DNA of 33,640 nt from Methanobacteriota archaeon (GTDB taxonomy: Archaea > Halobacteriota > Methanomicrobia > Methanomicrobiales > Methanoculleaceae), in assembly GCA_023457135.1 (NCBI GenBank), contig JAEWMO010000093.1:1-33640 (forward strand), read 5' to 3'. Below the pieces are notes generated by a model. The model did no database searches, had not been told where the DNA came from, and saw only the letters and a program-made list of their open reading frames with translations. This document shows, one piece after another, positions 7,845 through 15,321 of the stretch. Within the stretch, counting starts at the first letter, position 1, and the number at the start of each line of letters is the position of its first letter. The position numbers were made by a program, and so were the translations under genes.

Positions 7845-8005
7845 ACGGTCCGGGGCATATCCCTTTTAATTCGGTAAAAAATCATCGTTAAATAGTTCCT
7901 GAGTGATACCTTACTAGTCCGATTTCGGGTATTCTCTCCTGAGATTGCCCGAATATCCGCCGGCCGGTTCCATCGAACCATATCCGGCGCCCGGGGAGCG
8001 TGGTG

Positions 8006-9046
8006 ATGAAGAAGTCTCAGTGGAAGTGGCTGCTCGTCTCGATAGGGTTCAGCACTCTCGTTCTCGGCGGCGTCCTGTACTTCACCGTCGACGAGACGAC
8101 GGTCGAGTACCTCAGGCGCGTGAACCCGCTCTACCTGGCCCTTGCCGTCCTCCTCCACATCCTCTCGCTGGTCTTCTGGGCGATGCGGATCAAACTGATG
8201 TCGGCGTCGCTCGGCTACCGGGTGGGATTCCTCCACAGTTTCAACCTGGTCCTCGCAAACATGCTCGTCGCGGCAGTCACCCCGTCGCAGGCAGGCGGCG
8301 AACCCGTCCGGATCCACGAGCTCTACCGGGCAGGCGTCCCGGTCGGGGACGCGACCGCCGTCGTCGTGATGGAGCGGATCCTCGACGGTATCGTCCTCGG
8401 CGCTCTCGGGGCTTTCTCGATGCTCTTCCTCGGCCGCTACTGGAGCAGCCTCACCTCCGGCTTCAGCGGCGCGAGCCTCCTGATGTACGGCGCCTGGGTC
8501 TTCGTCATCCTCGGTGTGCTCGCCTTCGCCTACTCGGTGAAGAACCCGGACCTCCTCAAGCGGGCCCTCAAGTGGTTCTCCCGGTGGATCGACCGGCGCT
8601 GGCACGTCAAGAAACTCGAGAGCCTGCTTGAGACGATCGACCGCGAGGTGGACAACTTCAATTGCGGTCTCGTCAAGTTCGTGAACCACGGGAAGGTCGG
8701 CCTCGTCTGGGGGACGATCTTCACGTTCCTCTTCTGGTTCTCGGAGTTCGCCATCGCCTCGATGCTTCTCATGGGCCTCGGCCAGCCGGCCTTCCTCATC
8801 GAGTCGTTCGTCGTCCAGCTCATCCTCGCCGTCATCATGATGATCCCGCTCACGCCGGGCGGGTCGGGGGTCGCGGAACTCGGCGCCACGTCGCTCTACG
8901 GCCTCTTCGTCCCGTCTGCGATCGTCGGGGTCTTCGTCCTCCTCTGGCGGCTGATCCTCTACTACCTCAACGTCCTCCTCGGCCTGATGTCGAGTCTCGT
9001 CATCGTCCGGCGCGAGTTCCTCGCCCGCGCCGGAAAGCAGCGGTGA
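8006..9046 (+). CDS. Flippase-like integral membrane protein (UPF0104 / YbhN-AglD type)
   Basis: About eight hydrophobic segments are spread over 346 residues: WLLVSIGFSTLVLGGVLYF at the start, LYLALAVLLHILSLVFWAM, a segment before AVTPSQAGGEPVRIHEL, and a C-terminal group around LILAVIMMIPLTPGGSGVAE. The two Gly-rich signatures TPSQAGGEPVR and PLTPGGSGVAELG are typical of the lysylphosphatidylglycerol synthetase/UPF0104 membrane domain. Archaeal members include AglD-like proteins, and a role in lipid-linked sugar or lipid handling is plausible but unproven. GTG codons at 8000 and 8003 precede ATG 8006; a GGGGAG run (7992-7997) eight bases upstream favours 8006. Confidence 0.85.
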   Translation: MKKSQWKWLLVSIGFSTLVLGGVLYFTVDETTVEYLRRVNPLYLALAVLLHILSLVFWAMRIKLMSASLGYRVGFLHSFNLVLANMLVAAVTPSQAGGEPVRIHELYRAGVPVGDATAVVVMERILDGIVLGALGAFSMLFLGRYWSSLTSGFSGASLLMYGAWVFVILGVLAFAYSVKNPDLLKRALKWFSRWIDRRWHVKKLESLLETIDREVDNFNCGLVKFVNHGKVGLVWGTIFTFLFWFSEFAIASMLLMGLGQPAFLIESFVVQLILAVIMMIPLTPGGSGVAELGATSLYGLFVPSAIVGVFVLLWRLILYYLNVLLGLMSSLVIVRREFLARAGKQR

Positions 9047-9091
9047 TGACCCCAAGGTTTAAAGAGTATAAGGCTGATGGTCAGTGATCAC

Positions 9092-9538
9092 ATGACTGCT
9101 CAAAGTTGCAGGGTCCAGGGCGTGTTCATGTCGGTGAGCGAGATGGGAGCGGCGCCGACGGTCGTCCTGGATGCCGGGGCCGACAGCACGGTGCCGATCT
9201 ACGTCGGACTCTGGGAAGCGATCTCGATCAGCAACGCCCTGAACAGCGAGATGCTCCCCCGGCCCATCACCCACGACCTGATCATCGAGCTCTTCCGGAA
9301 CTTCGATATCACGCTCGATGCCCTGCACATCGACTCTCTGGAGGAAGGGGTCTTCTATGCCAAGCTGCTCCTCCGGCAGGGAGCCCGGACCGAGATCATG
9401 GACTGCCGGCCGAGCGACGGGATAGCCATCGCTCTCCGCTACCGGGCTCCCATCATGATCGAGGATACGGTCGTTGAGTCGGCGGCGGTCAAAAAGGACG
9501 ACCTCCCGAGGATGGTGGACTTAAAAGAGTACCTTTGA
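9092..9538 (+). CDS. Bifunctional nuclease (BFN/DUF151) domain protein
   Basis: The protein has the single-domain layout of the DUF151 family: RVQGVFMSVSEMGAAPTVVL, then VPIYVGLWEAISI, then FYAKLLLRQGARTEIMDCRP and SDGIAIALRYRAPIMI. Plant and bacterial members have reported nuclease activity, hence the family name; activity here is assumed, not shown. ATG 9092 places the N-terminus at the family start. ATG 9077 would add five residues. TTTAAAGAG (9058-9066) could be a TATA box giving an almost leaderless message. It converges with hisE across a hairpin and oligo-T region. Confidence 0.85.
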   Translation: MTAQSCRVQGVFMSVSEMGAAPTVVLDAGADSTVPIYVGLWEAISISNALNSEMLPRPITHDLIIELFRNFDITLDALHIDSLEEGVFYAKLLLRQGARTEIMDCRPSDGIAIALRYRAPIMIEDTVVESAAVKKDDLPRMVDLKEYL

Positions 9539-9560
9539 GGTGGGCCATGACTGAAGAGTC

Positions 9561-9630
9561 GAAAACCGAAGGTTTTCTCCCGCTCCGGTCCTATCGGACC
9601 ATCGCGCCCGGCACCCTGTTTTTTTAAAAA
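9561..9630. terminator. Hairpin and T7A5 region between convergent genes
   Basis: GAAAACC (9561-9567) pairs with GGTTTTC (9571-9577), and GGTCC (9587-9591) pairs with GGACC (9596-9600). A run of seven T followed by five A (9619-9630) then lies just before the hisE stop. The T run would end transcripts from the left, and the A run (T on the other strand) those from the right. Confidence 0.6.
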
Positions 9631-9634
9631 CGTG

Positions 9635-9928
9635 TTACTTCCTGCGTGCGGCAAGTTCCGCGAGCACGTCCTCGACGTCCGTGCCCGAGGCCTTGAGCGC
9701 CACCAGGAAGTGGAAGAGAAGGTCGGCGGCTTCCGAGACCGTCCGCTCCGGGACCTGATTCTTTGCGGCCAGGATGAACTCGACCGCCTCTTCCCCGACC
9801 TTCTCGAGAGATTTGTCGACGCCCTTCCGGTGGGTCAGGACGGAACTGACGTAACTCTCAGCCGAGGGGTGCTCCGCCCGGTCCTGGATGACCTCCCAGA
9901 CCTCGTCGAGGACGGTCCAGTCACGCAT
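9635..9928 (-). CDS. hisE: Phosphoribosyl-ATP pyrophosphohydrolase
   Basis: HisE hydrolyses phosphoribosyl-ATP to phosphoribosyl-AMP, the second step of histidine synthesis. The 97 residues show SYVSSVLTHRKGVDKSLEKV, GEEAVEFILAAK and EAADLLFHFLVAL, the all-helical MazG-like fold with its Glu/Asp metal ligands. ATG 9928 overlaps the stop of the NusA-like gene by eight bases (ATGCGTGA), with GGAGG six bases before it. The frame continues upstream inside that gene, but the family start is at MRDW. No other his genes are nearby, so histidine synthesis is dispersed here. Confidence 0.95.
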   Translation of the reverse strand: MRDWTVLDEVWEVIQDRAEHPSAESYVSSVLTHRKGVDKSLEKVGEEAVEFILAAKNQVPERTVSEAADLLFHFLVALKASGTDVEDVLAELAARRK

Positions 9929-10361
9929 GGGTCTCCTCCTGTGCCAGCACCTCGCCGAGTGCGGTATCGAAGTAGCGGGAGAGCAGCAGCCGTGCTTTCT
10001 CGATGGTGCACCCGCCTTTGCCGATGGCGATGCCGAGATCCCCCTTATTGATGTAGACCGTGAGCCTGCCGTCCTCTTCCCGGCGGGTGCCGACCACCTG
10101 GGCCGGCTTGAAGACGTTCCGGGTGAAAGTCTCAAGATCGGACGAGTACTCGACCATCTCGGTCCGTCTTCCGAGAACCCGCTGCATCTTCCGGATGTTG
10201 CTTCCTTTCCGGCCGATGGCAAGACCCATATCTCCCTCCTTTATGATGTATACTATGCGGTCGAAGCGCTCGTCGATGATGCAGTCGAGTGCCGTCGCCC
10301 GGGTGAGAATTCTCAGCTCTTCGATATATCTTCGTTCTTTAAAGCATATGGTTCGAATCAT
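9921..10361 (-). CDS. nusA: NusA-like transcription factor with two KH domains
   Basis: Archaeal NusA homologues consist only of two KH domains, about 140 residues, as here (146). KH1 has GDMGLAIGRKGSNIRKM with the GxxG loop GRKG. KH2 has GDLGIAIGKGGCTIEKA with GKGG. Between them is VEYSSDLETFTRNVFKPAQV, typical of the family. The protein should bind RNA and influence transcription elongation or termination. ATG 10361 matches the family N-terminus; the frame is open to 10436 without similarity. Usually the gene lies among RNA polymerase and ribosomal genes; here it is paired with hisE by an overlapping start. CTATATCAT (10392-10400 region) is a candidate TATA box. Confidence 0.9.
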   Translation of the reverse strand: MIRTICFKERRYIEELRILTRATALDCIIDERFDRIVYIIKEGDMGLAIGRKGSNIRKMQRVLGRRTEMVEYSSDLETFTRNVFKPAQVVGTRREEDGRLTVYINKGDLGIAIGKGGCTIEKARLLLSRYFDTALGEVLAQEETHA

Positions 10362-10429
10362 TGAAAAAGTCCCCGATGGACATGATGCGGTATGATATAG
10401 TCGCTCGGGGAATATAATATCTAGCCGGC

Positions 10430-11887
10430 CTAGCACCTCTGCAGGATCACCTTGATCGCCGCTCCTTCTCCCGGCCTGCCCGGAACCCGGTCGGCCGCCC
10501 AGACCCGTCCGCCGTACCGGGCGACCAGGGTCTTGACGATATGGAGGCCGAGCCCCCTGCTCCCGGACGTGGTCCTGCTCCCCCGGGCGAACCGATCGAA
10601 GATATTGGGTTTTAAGTGGTCCGGTATGCCGATGCCGTTGTCCGCGACCGTCAGGGTCACGGTATCCTCGGTCTCCGTGACGGTGATCTCGATCCGGACC
10701 TTCATGCCGCCGAACTTGAGGCTGTTGCTGATCAGGTTCGATACGACATCTTCGAGGAGGGGGCTGGCCCAGACCATGTGGCTCTCCCGTTCGTACCGGA
10801 TATCGAGCCCGGCGTAGCGCCGGACCTGGTTTGCGATGATCGCATCGAGGTCGACCGGCTCGAGCCGGATCCGGTGCTCGTCGAGGGCGTTTAAGAGCTC
10901 GACGTTCTTGATGACGGTGATCCCCTGCTCGACCGTGTTCTTGGCCCGCTGGGCGAGTTCCGCCTCCTCGCCGGAGAGGCGTTCCCGGAGCATCTCGATG
11001 ACCGTCGCCGCGACCATGCTGGTGTTGTAGATGTCGGTGCCGAGCAGGTCGAGGTAGAGCCCGGCTTTCCTGCCTGTCTCCTGGAGGGTGCGCTCCCGGG
11101 TGACGTCCCCGGTGACGTCCCGGCAGACCCCGGCGGCCGCCGTGATCTGTCCTGCTGCGTCGTGCAGGGGGTGGATCATGACCTGGAACGGGCGCCGGTC
11201 GCCGTCCCAGGTCAGCGTCCGGGTCTCCGAGATGACCTCGCCCTCCGTGATTGCACGGCGTGCGGCCCCGGCGAGGAAGTCCGCTTCGTCCGCCGGGAAG
11301 AGGTCGTGGGGTCTCCTGCCCACGACCTCCTCCTCCCCGCCGGCGCCTGTCCTGAAGAACCGGGTGAAGATGCCGTCCCGGTCGAGGGTGAAGATGATGC
11401 CGGGCAGGGAGGCCGCGAGGATCTGCACCTGCTCTTCCGGGACCCCGGCCTCGCTCCCCCCGGCGGCGTCCCGGAGGGTCTCGAGGACGCCGGAGAGCCG
11501 GCCGGCGTCGTCGTAGAGGGGCGCTGCCATACAGATGACCTCTCTCCCGGATGCGAGAGGGAACCGCGACTCGGCGAGGAGTTCTTCACCCTCGTGAGGG
11601 AGCATGCGGTAGTCGTCGTCTCCGGGATCGTTTCGGGCCAGGATACTGTCTGCAAGCGTGGGGCGTCTCTTGCCGAAGAGCGCTTTCCCGTGGGCAAACC
11701 CGCCTTTCCCGATGACGTCTTCCGCCCGGATGCCTGTGTATCGCTCCATGCCGCCGTTCCAGACGATCACCCGGCCTGCACAGTCGAGGACCAGGGCCGG
11801 TTGCTCCAGGTTGTTGAGGATGCTCATGGATACCTTGCTGTGGTTCGTGGATTCGCTGGCCTGTTTCTGGTTTATCTTCACATGCAT
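10430..11887 (-). CDS. PAS-PAS sensor histidine kinase lacking the usual phospho-acceptor His
   Basis: PAS domain 1 covers about residues 22-140 (ILNNLEQPALVLDCAGRVIV, then WNGGMERYTGIRAEDVIGK). PAS domain 2 covers about 153-265 (LAASLPGIIFTLDRDGIF, DVTGDVTRERTLQ). The ATPase domain is complete: N box NLISNS near 385-390, G1 DNGIGIP near 417-423, F box IFDRFARG, and G2 SRGLGLHIVK. The dimerisation helix reads YLDLLGTDIYNTS, where related methanogen kinases usually have a His two residues after the LG/MG (GHDI). Here Thr285 stands in its place. There is no membrane segment, so it should be cytosolic. ATG 11887 lies 26 bases after GCTTATGG on this strand, which suggests a leaderless transcript. 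Confidence 0.85.
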   Translation of the reverse strand: MHVKINQKQASESTNHSKVSMSILNNLEQPALVLDCAGRVIVWNGGMERYTGIRAEDVIGKGGFAHGKALFGKRRPTLADSILARNDPGDDDYRMLPHEGEELLAESRFPLASGREVICMAAPLYDDAGRLSGVLETLRDAAGGSEAGVPEEQVQILAASLPGIIFTLDRDGIFTRFFRTGAGGEEEVVGRRPHDLFPADEADFLAGAARRAITEGEVISETRTLTWDGDRRPFQVMIHPLHDAAGQITAAAGVCRDVTGDVTRERTLQETGRKAGLYLDLLGTDIYNTSMVAATVIEMLRERLSGEEAELAQRAKNTVEQGITVIKNVELLNALDEHRIRLEPVDLDAIIANQVRRYAGLDIRYERESHMVWASPLLEDVVSNLISNSLKFGGMKVRIEITVTETEDTVTLTVADNGIGIPDHLKPNIFDRFARGSRTTSGSRGLGLHIVKTLVARYGGRVWAADRVPGRPGEGAAIKVILQRC

Positions 11888-12344
11888 CACCCGGGAACGG
11901 CTCTCGCCCCCATAAGCCTGCCAGACGATCCCCCGGGATCACCGGGAGACATCCTGCGCTGGCAGGTACCGCGCCAGGTATTAATTACTGCCCCCGGCCC
12001 CGGGCGTACCCCTTCTTTGCAGCGGCCGCCGGAACGGCCGGTAAAGACAGGGGCTGCCCCGGTGGTCGGAACAAACGCGCTGGAAAGAGTTTCGGGGAGC
12101 CTCGGTTAAAAGAGTGTCTATTTATTCTCTCTGAATTATACTTTCTGCAAAATGAGGTATTTATGCCTTGCCAGATCGCTCCGAAGCAGTCTGGGGCCTA
12201 TTGCTGCAATAACCCTATTTAACAATCTCTCATGAACATCAGGCTCTCGAAGAAGCCCCATTCTCGCAAGGTTCAGAAACGCGTGAGGCGACAGGACGCA
12301 CCATTGAAGTAACTTAATATTTGAGTATTTGCAGATTATAGGTG
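11888..12344. other. Divergent intergenic region with an AT-richer part and a possible gene remnant
   Basis: This 457-base spacer lies between the sensor kinase (-) and DUF432 (+). The first 200 bases are GC-rich; 12110-12344 is clearly AT-richer than its surroundings. On the minus strand a frame stays open from the DUF432 start down to a TAA at 12136-12138 and includes SPHAFLNLARMGLLREP and VHERLLNRVIAAIGPRLL. This reads like helical protein but has no plausible start and mixed codon usage, so it may be a relic or chance. I see no RNA gene here. Confidence 0.4.
12314..12322 (+). promoter_or_regulatory. TATA box for DUF432-mscS, leaderless
   Basis: TTAATATTT is centred 27 bases before ATG 12345, the usual distance from archaeal TATA box to transcription start, so the message probably begins at or next to the ATG. 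Confidence 0.6.
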
Positions 12345-13049
12345 ATGTTCGGACGGTATATGGGCTCTTTTCACCGCGAATGCGGCGATATTATGGTAGA
12401 AATAGAGCAGGTTAACGGCCTCCAGACCTACCGGCGCAGGTGCGGGGACCAGACGTTCGAGCGGATCCTGGTCTCGAAGACGGGCGAGGTTATCATCAAC
12501 CCTGTGGAGCCGGTCAACCTCCCCAAAAGGATTACGGACCGTCTCCAGATAGAGTTCACCCCGATGGTCATCGAGCCCGGCGCCACCCAGACGGTCTACC
12601 TGAAGTTTCCCCTGGAGATCGGGGTGCTTCTCGATTCCGCGAAGGACATCGAGGTGCTGGATGTCTTTGCCGCCGACAGCCAGAAGTACACCCTCTACGG
12701 CTCGCCGACGACCGGGCTCATCGCCCGGTATCACCGGAGTGAGGTCTACCCGGAGAGCCCGTCCGTCGATTGCTTCCGCGAGGGCGTGATGGAACTCTCC
12801 ATCACCAACGCCTCCCACGAGTGGGTAGAGGTCTCACAGGTCGTCTTAAACAGCACCGATATGAAGATCTACTACGGCGACTTCGCAGCGGTCATTGCCA
12901 CGATAAATATTCTCAGCCCCACCCTGGCGGAGACGGCCTTCATCGACGCGCCGCTCCGGCCGGGCATGGTGAAGTCCGTCGAGCTCTACACGGCCCGCAA
13001 GATCCCGGTGCTCAACCGCGGCTACCTGATGGAGTGGGGATTCTCATGA
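12345..13049 (+). CDS. DUF432 protein, partner gene of MscS
   Basis: The 234-residue protein is mainly beta-strand by pattern, with no membrane segment or signal peptide. Blocks such as IEFTPMVIEPGATQTVYLKF, EIGVLLDSAKDIEVLDVF and KYTLYGSPTTGLIARYH correspond to what I know as DUF432, a family found in methanogens and often beside a mechanosensitive channel gene. Its function is not established. The ATGA overlap with mscS means coupled translation, so it is likely an accessory or regulator of the channel. Start: ATG 12345 suits the leaderless promoter; GTG 12342 is adjacent. Confidence 0.8.
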   Translation: MFGRYMGSFHRECGDIMVEIEQVNGLQTYRRRCGDQTFERILVSKTGEVIINPVEPVNLPKRITDRLQIEFTPMVIEPGATQTVYLKFPLEIGVLLDSAKDIEVLDVFAADSQKYTLYGSPTTGLIARYHRSEVYPESPSVDCFREGVMELSITNASHEWVEVSQVVLNSTDMKIYYGDFAAVIATINILSPTLAETAFIDAPLRPGMVKSVELYTARKIPVLNRGYLMEWGFS

Positions 13050-13906
13050 TCTCCAACGTGACCGAACTCTTCGGGATGTCCATCGGCATCGGGGATATCA
13101 CCGTCGAGCGTTTCCTCTACTTCATCCTCATCATCGCCATCGGCGTCACCGTCGCGAAGGTCGTCTCGACGAACGTCCGGCGGGCCCTCACGAACCGGCT
13201 GCCGAAGAGCGAGCGCGAGCTGCTGACGAAACTGGTCTACTACGTCATCATCATCTGGGCGTTCGTCTTCGCCCTCCCGCAGCTCAACTTCGACCTCTCC
13301 GGCCTCCTAGTGGCCGGGGGGATCGCCGGTCTCGTCATCGGTTTTGCGAGCCAGAGCGTCGTCTCGAACCTGATCTCCGGCCTCTTCCTGATGTTCGAGC
13401 GCCCGATCAAGATAGGGGACAACATCAACGTATCGGGCGTCACTGGCAGCGTCGAGGATATCCGTGTCCTCTCGACCGTCGTCAAGACCTATGACGGGAT
13501 CTATACCCGGATCCCGAACGAGAAGGTCTTCACCTCGAACATCACGAACTACGTCCAGCACGCCGCCCGGAGGTTCGAGTACGAGATCGTCATCCGGTAC
13601 GAGGACGATGCGGGGGAGGCGATCCGGATCGCGAAGAAGGTCATTGCGGCCCATCCCTTCGCGCTGAAGAACCCGGCCCCCTCGATCTACGTCGACAGCC
13701 TCGGTGAGAATGGGGTCAAACTGATGGTTCGTATCTGGGCGCCGGCCCGGGAATGGTGGGATGTCAGGACGGAGCTTCTGTGGAAGATCAAGCAGGCACT
13801 CGAAGCGAACGGCATCAAGGTGCCCCCCCCGCGGCGCAACGTCTGGTTCCCCAACGGGCTTGGGGTGCAGAACCGGGCTGCCGAAGAGAGCGAGAAAGAC
13901 AGATAA
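13046..13906 (+). CDS. mscS: Small-conductance mechanosensitive channel
   Basis: MscS opens on membrane stretch to release solutes in hypo-osmotic shock. Of the 286 residues, TM segments are at about 22-40 (FLYFILIIAIGVTVAKVV), 60-80 (LVYYVIIIWAFVFAL) and the pore helix region at 88-125 (GLLVAGGIAGLVIGFASQSV, then NLISGLFLMFERPIKIGD). The beta domain follows (VEDIRVLSTVVKTYDG, IPNEKVFTSNITNY), and the alpha/beta domain ends with IKVPPPRRNVWF. ATG 13046 overlaps the DUF432 stop; the longer frame from 12770 is an overlap artefact. A six-T run follows the stop by four bases. Confidence 0.95.
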   Translation: MISNVTELFGMSIGIGDITVERFLYFILIIAIGVTVAKVVSTNVRRALTNRLPKSERELLTKLVYYVIIIWAFVFALPQLNFDLSGLLVAGGIAGLVIGFASQSVVSNLISGLFLMFERPIKIGDNINVSGVTGSVEDIRVLSTVVKTYDGIYTRIPNEKVFTSNITNYVQHAARRFEYEIVIRYEDDAGEAIRIAKKVIAAHPFALKNPAPSIYVDSLGENGVKLMVRIWAPAREWWDVRTELLWKIKQALEANGIKVPPPRRNVWFPNGLGVQNRAAEESEKDR

Positions 13907-13910
13907 CCTC

Positions 13911-13916
13911 TTTTTT
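13911..13916 (+). terminator. Oligo-T terminator after mscS
   Basis: Six consecutive T begin four bases after the mscS stop, which fits archaeal T-run termination. No strong hairpin precedes it. Confidence 0.5.
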
Positions 13917-14414
13917 AGATCCGGTGCACCTTCCCCGCCCCGCCCGGCCGGAAGGAGGCCGGGTATCGCCCCGCGAGTTCTGCAATTATATCGGTGCAGT
14001 GGGATGCGGAGAGGTACGCCACCCCGGCGAGGGCCTCGGCGTCTTCGCCGGTGACGCCCCATACCAGTCCATGATCCGGCTGATGTGGGGGTGGGCGCAC
14101 CCGGTGACGACCGGGTAGCCGGGCGGGCCGGTCACCGCGACCGCGCAGTTATCTCCGTCCGGCCGCGGATGATCCGGCCCCGGATCAGCGAGAGCGTCTC
14201 TCCGGAGAAGGCGTCGTGGACGGTTGACCTCCATCGAGGGGGTTGCCGCGAGGCCGCCGATATGGTCGTGGGAGAGGACGAGGTGCCGGATGGACGCCGG
14301 GTCGATGCCGGGCGCCTGCATGTTTGCAAGGAGGATCTCGCCGCGATCCCCGATATCGAAGAGCAGCCCTGCCTCTTTTACTAGGCAAGGGGTTGGGCCC
14401 GGGGTTCGGAGCAC
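13915..14414 (-). pseudogene. Decayed MBL-fold metallohydrolase gene
   Basis: Pieces of one protein are spread over different frames. From about 14414: LLFDIGDRGEILLANMQAPG, then IRHLVLSHDHIGGLAATPS. Then, in another frame, DAFSGETLSLIRGRIIRGR. Back in the first: YPVVTGCAHPHISRIMDWYG. Finally, in a further frame to the TAA at 13917-13915: GVAYLSASHCTDIIAELAGR with AGKVHRI. This order matches the subfamily of metallo-beta-lactamase-fold proteins annotated as dihydropterin aminobenzene phosphate synthases. The HxHxDH motif has collapsed to SHDHIGGL, apparently by loss of about three codons. With several frameshifts and a broken metal site it should be non-functional. Confidence 0.8.
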
Positions 14415-14431
14415 CCCGGAGATGCAAACGG

Positions 14432-14438
14432 AAAAAAA
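14432..14438 (-). terminator. Oligo-T terminator after the SIMPL gene
   Basis: Seven A on the plus strand, read as seven T on the minus strand, lie six bases beyond the SIMPL stop. Confidence 0.5.
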
Positions 14439-14444
14439 GGGGAA

Positions 14445-15209
14445 TCAGGAGATGACGTAGGAGATGGAGACGCTTGCGGTCACGTCGATCTCGCCGACTT
14501 CGAGCGGGGTCGGGACGGCGCTGCCCGCCGCCTTCTCCATGCCCATGAGACGGGTGTCGTAGGCCAGGGGCACGTAGTTGTTCCCGACGGTGACCTCTTT
14601 GACGTCGACGATCGTCTTGCCGAGGGCAGCGGCGACCACGTTCGCGTCGCCCCGCGCCTGCGCAACCGCGGCGTTCAGGGCCTGGGAGCGGAACTCAAGC
14701 TGCTTTGCTTCGCTCAGGGTGAACGCGAACCGGTCGACCCGGTTTGCACCGCTCGCGACGGCAAGGTCGACGATCTCGCCGGCGCGGTCCACGTCGTTCA
14801 GCGTGACCTCAACGGTGTTGATGACGCGGTAGAACTGGATCCTCAGGTCGGGGGTCCTCCCGTCGTCGGCGAGGGGCCGGTAGTTGTTCTCGGCCACCGG
14901 GTAGATGTTGTAGGAGGCGGTCCGGATGTTGTTCTCCGGGATGCCGGCGTTCTTGAGGGCATTGATCACGGCGTCCATCCGCCGGGCGTTCTCCTGCTGT
15001 GCCGTCTTGACGTCGGCGTGCTCGGTCTCGACCGCAAAGACGATGACGGCCTGGTCGGGCGTGGTCGTCACTTTGCCGGTGCCGGAGACGTGGATCAGTT
15101 TGTCTTTGGACTCCTCGGGAAGCTGTGCGGTGACGTTCCCGACCACCGCAGCGCAGAGGATCATCAGGGCGATCCCCAGAAGTGCTGTCTTTCCTCGCAT
15201 AGGTATCAT
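14445..15209 (-). CDS. SIMPL (DUF541) domain exported protein
   Basis: The first 29 residues form a signal peptide (KTALLGIALMILCAAVVGNV, then TAQ). The rest is a SIMPL domain: IHVSGTGKVTTTPDQAVIVF, then IPENNIRTASYNIYPV, YRVINTVEVTL, and LNAAVAQARGDANVVAAALG with a C-terminal VTASVSISYVI. These proteins are secreted or cell-surface; their role is not well defined (the name comes from a mammalian signalling protein that shares the domain). Start: ATG 15209 or ATG 15200. An ATATTTATTT box near 15228-15238 on this strand fits a near-leaderless start at 15209, while GAGATGA nine bases before 15200 favours the shorter form. A T7 run follows the stop. Confidence 0.88.
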   Translation of the reverse strand: MIPMRGKTALLGIALMILCAAVVGNVTAQLPEESKDKLIHVSGTGKVTTTPDQAVIVFAVETEHADVKTAQQENARRMDAVINALKNAGIPENNIRTASYNIYPVAENNYRPLADDGRTPDLRIQFYRVINTVEVTLNDVDRAGEIVDLAVASGANRVDRFAFTLSEAKQLEFRSQALNAAVAQARGDANVVAAALGKTIVDVKEVTVGNNYVPLAYDTRLMGMEKAAGSAVPTPLEVGEIDVTASVSISYVIS

Positions 15210-15321
15210 TCATCTCTTGATTCGGGGAAAATAAATATCTTGCTTTAATTACGAGAATTTTCGTAGCTTTACTCGCCCGAATCTCGAAAAGAGGCATTTA
15301 TCTCCGGAATATCGGTTCTCC

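Noticed and set aside
7921..7955. TTCGGG/CCCGAA inverted repeat upstream of the flippase-like gene
   Set aside because: Only six base pairs with an 18-base loop; expected by chance in such DNA.
12160..12216. 19-residue Cys-containing peptide frame
   Set aside because: No supporting signal and AT-rich spacer context.
12232..12312. 26-residue basic peptide frame before DUF432
   Set aside because: No ribosome site or promoter at the right distance; too short to distinguish from chance.
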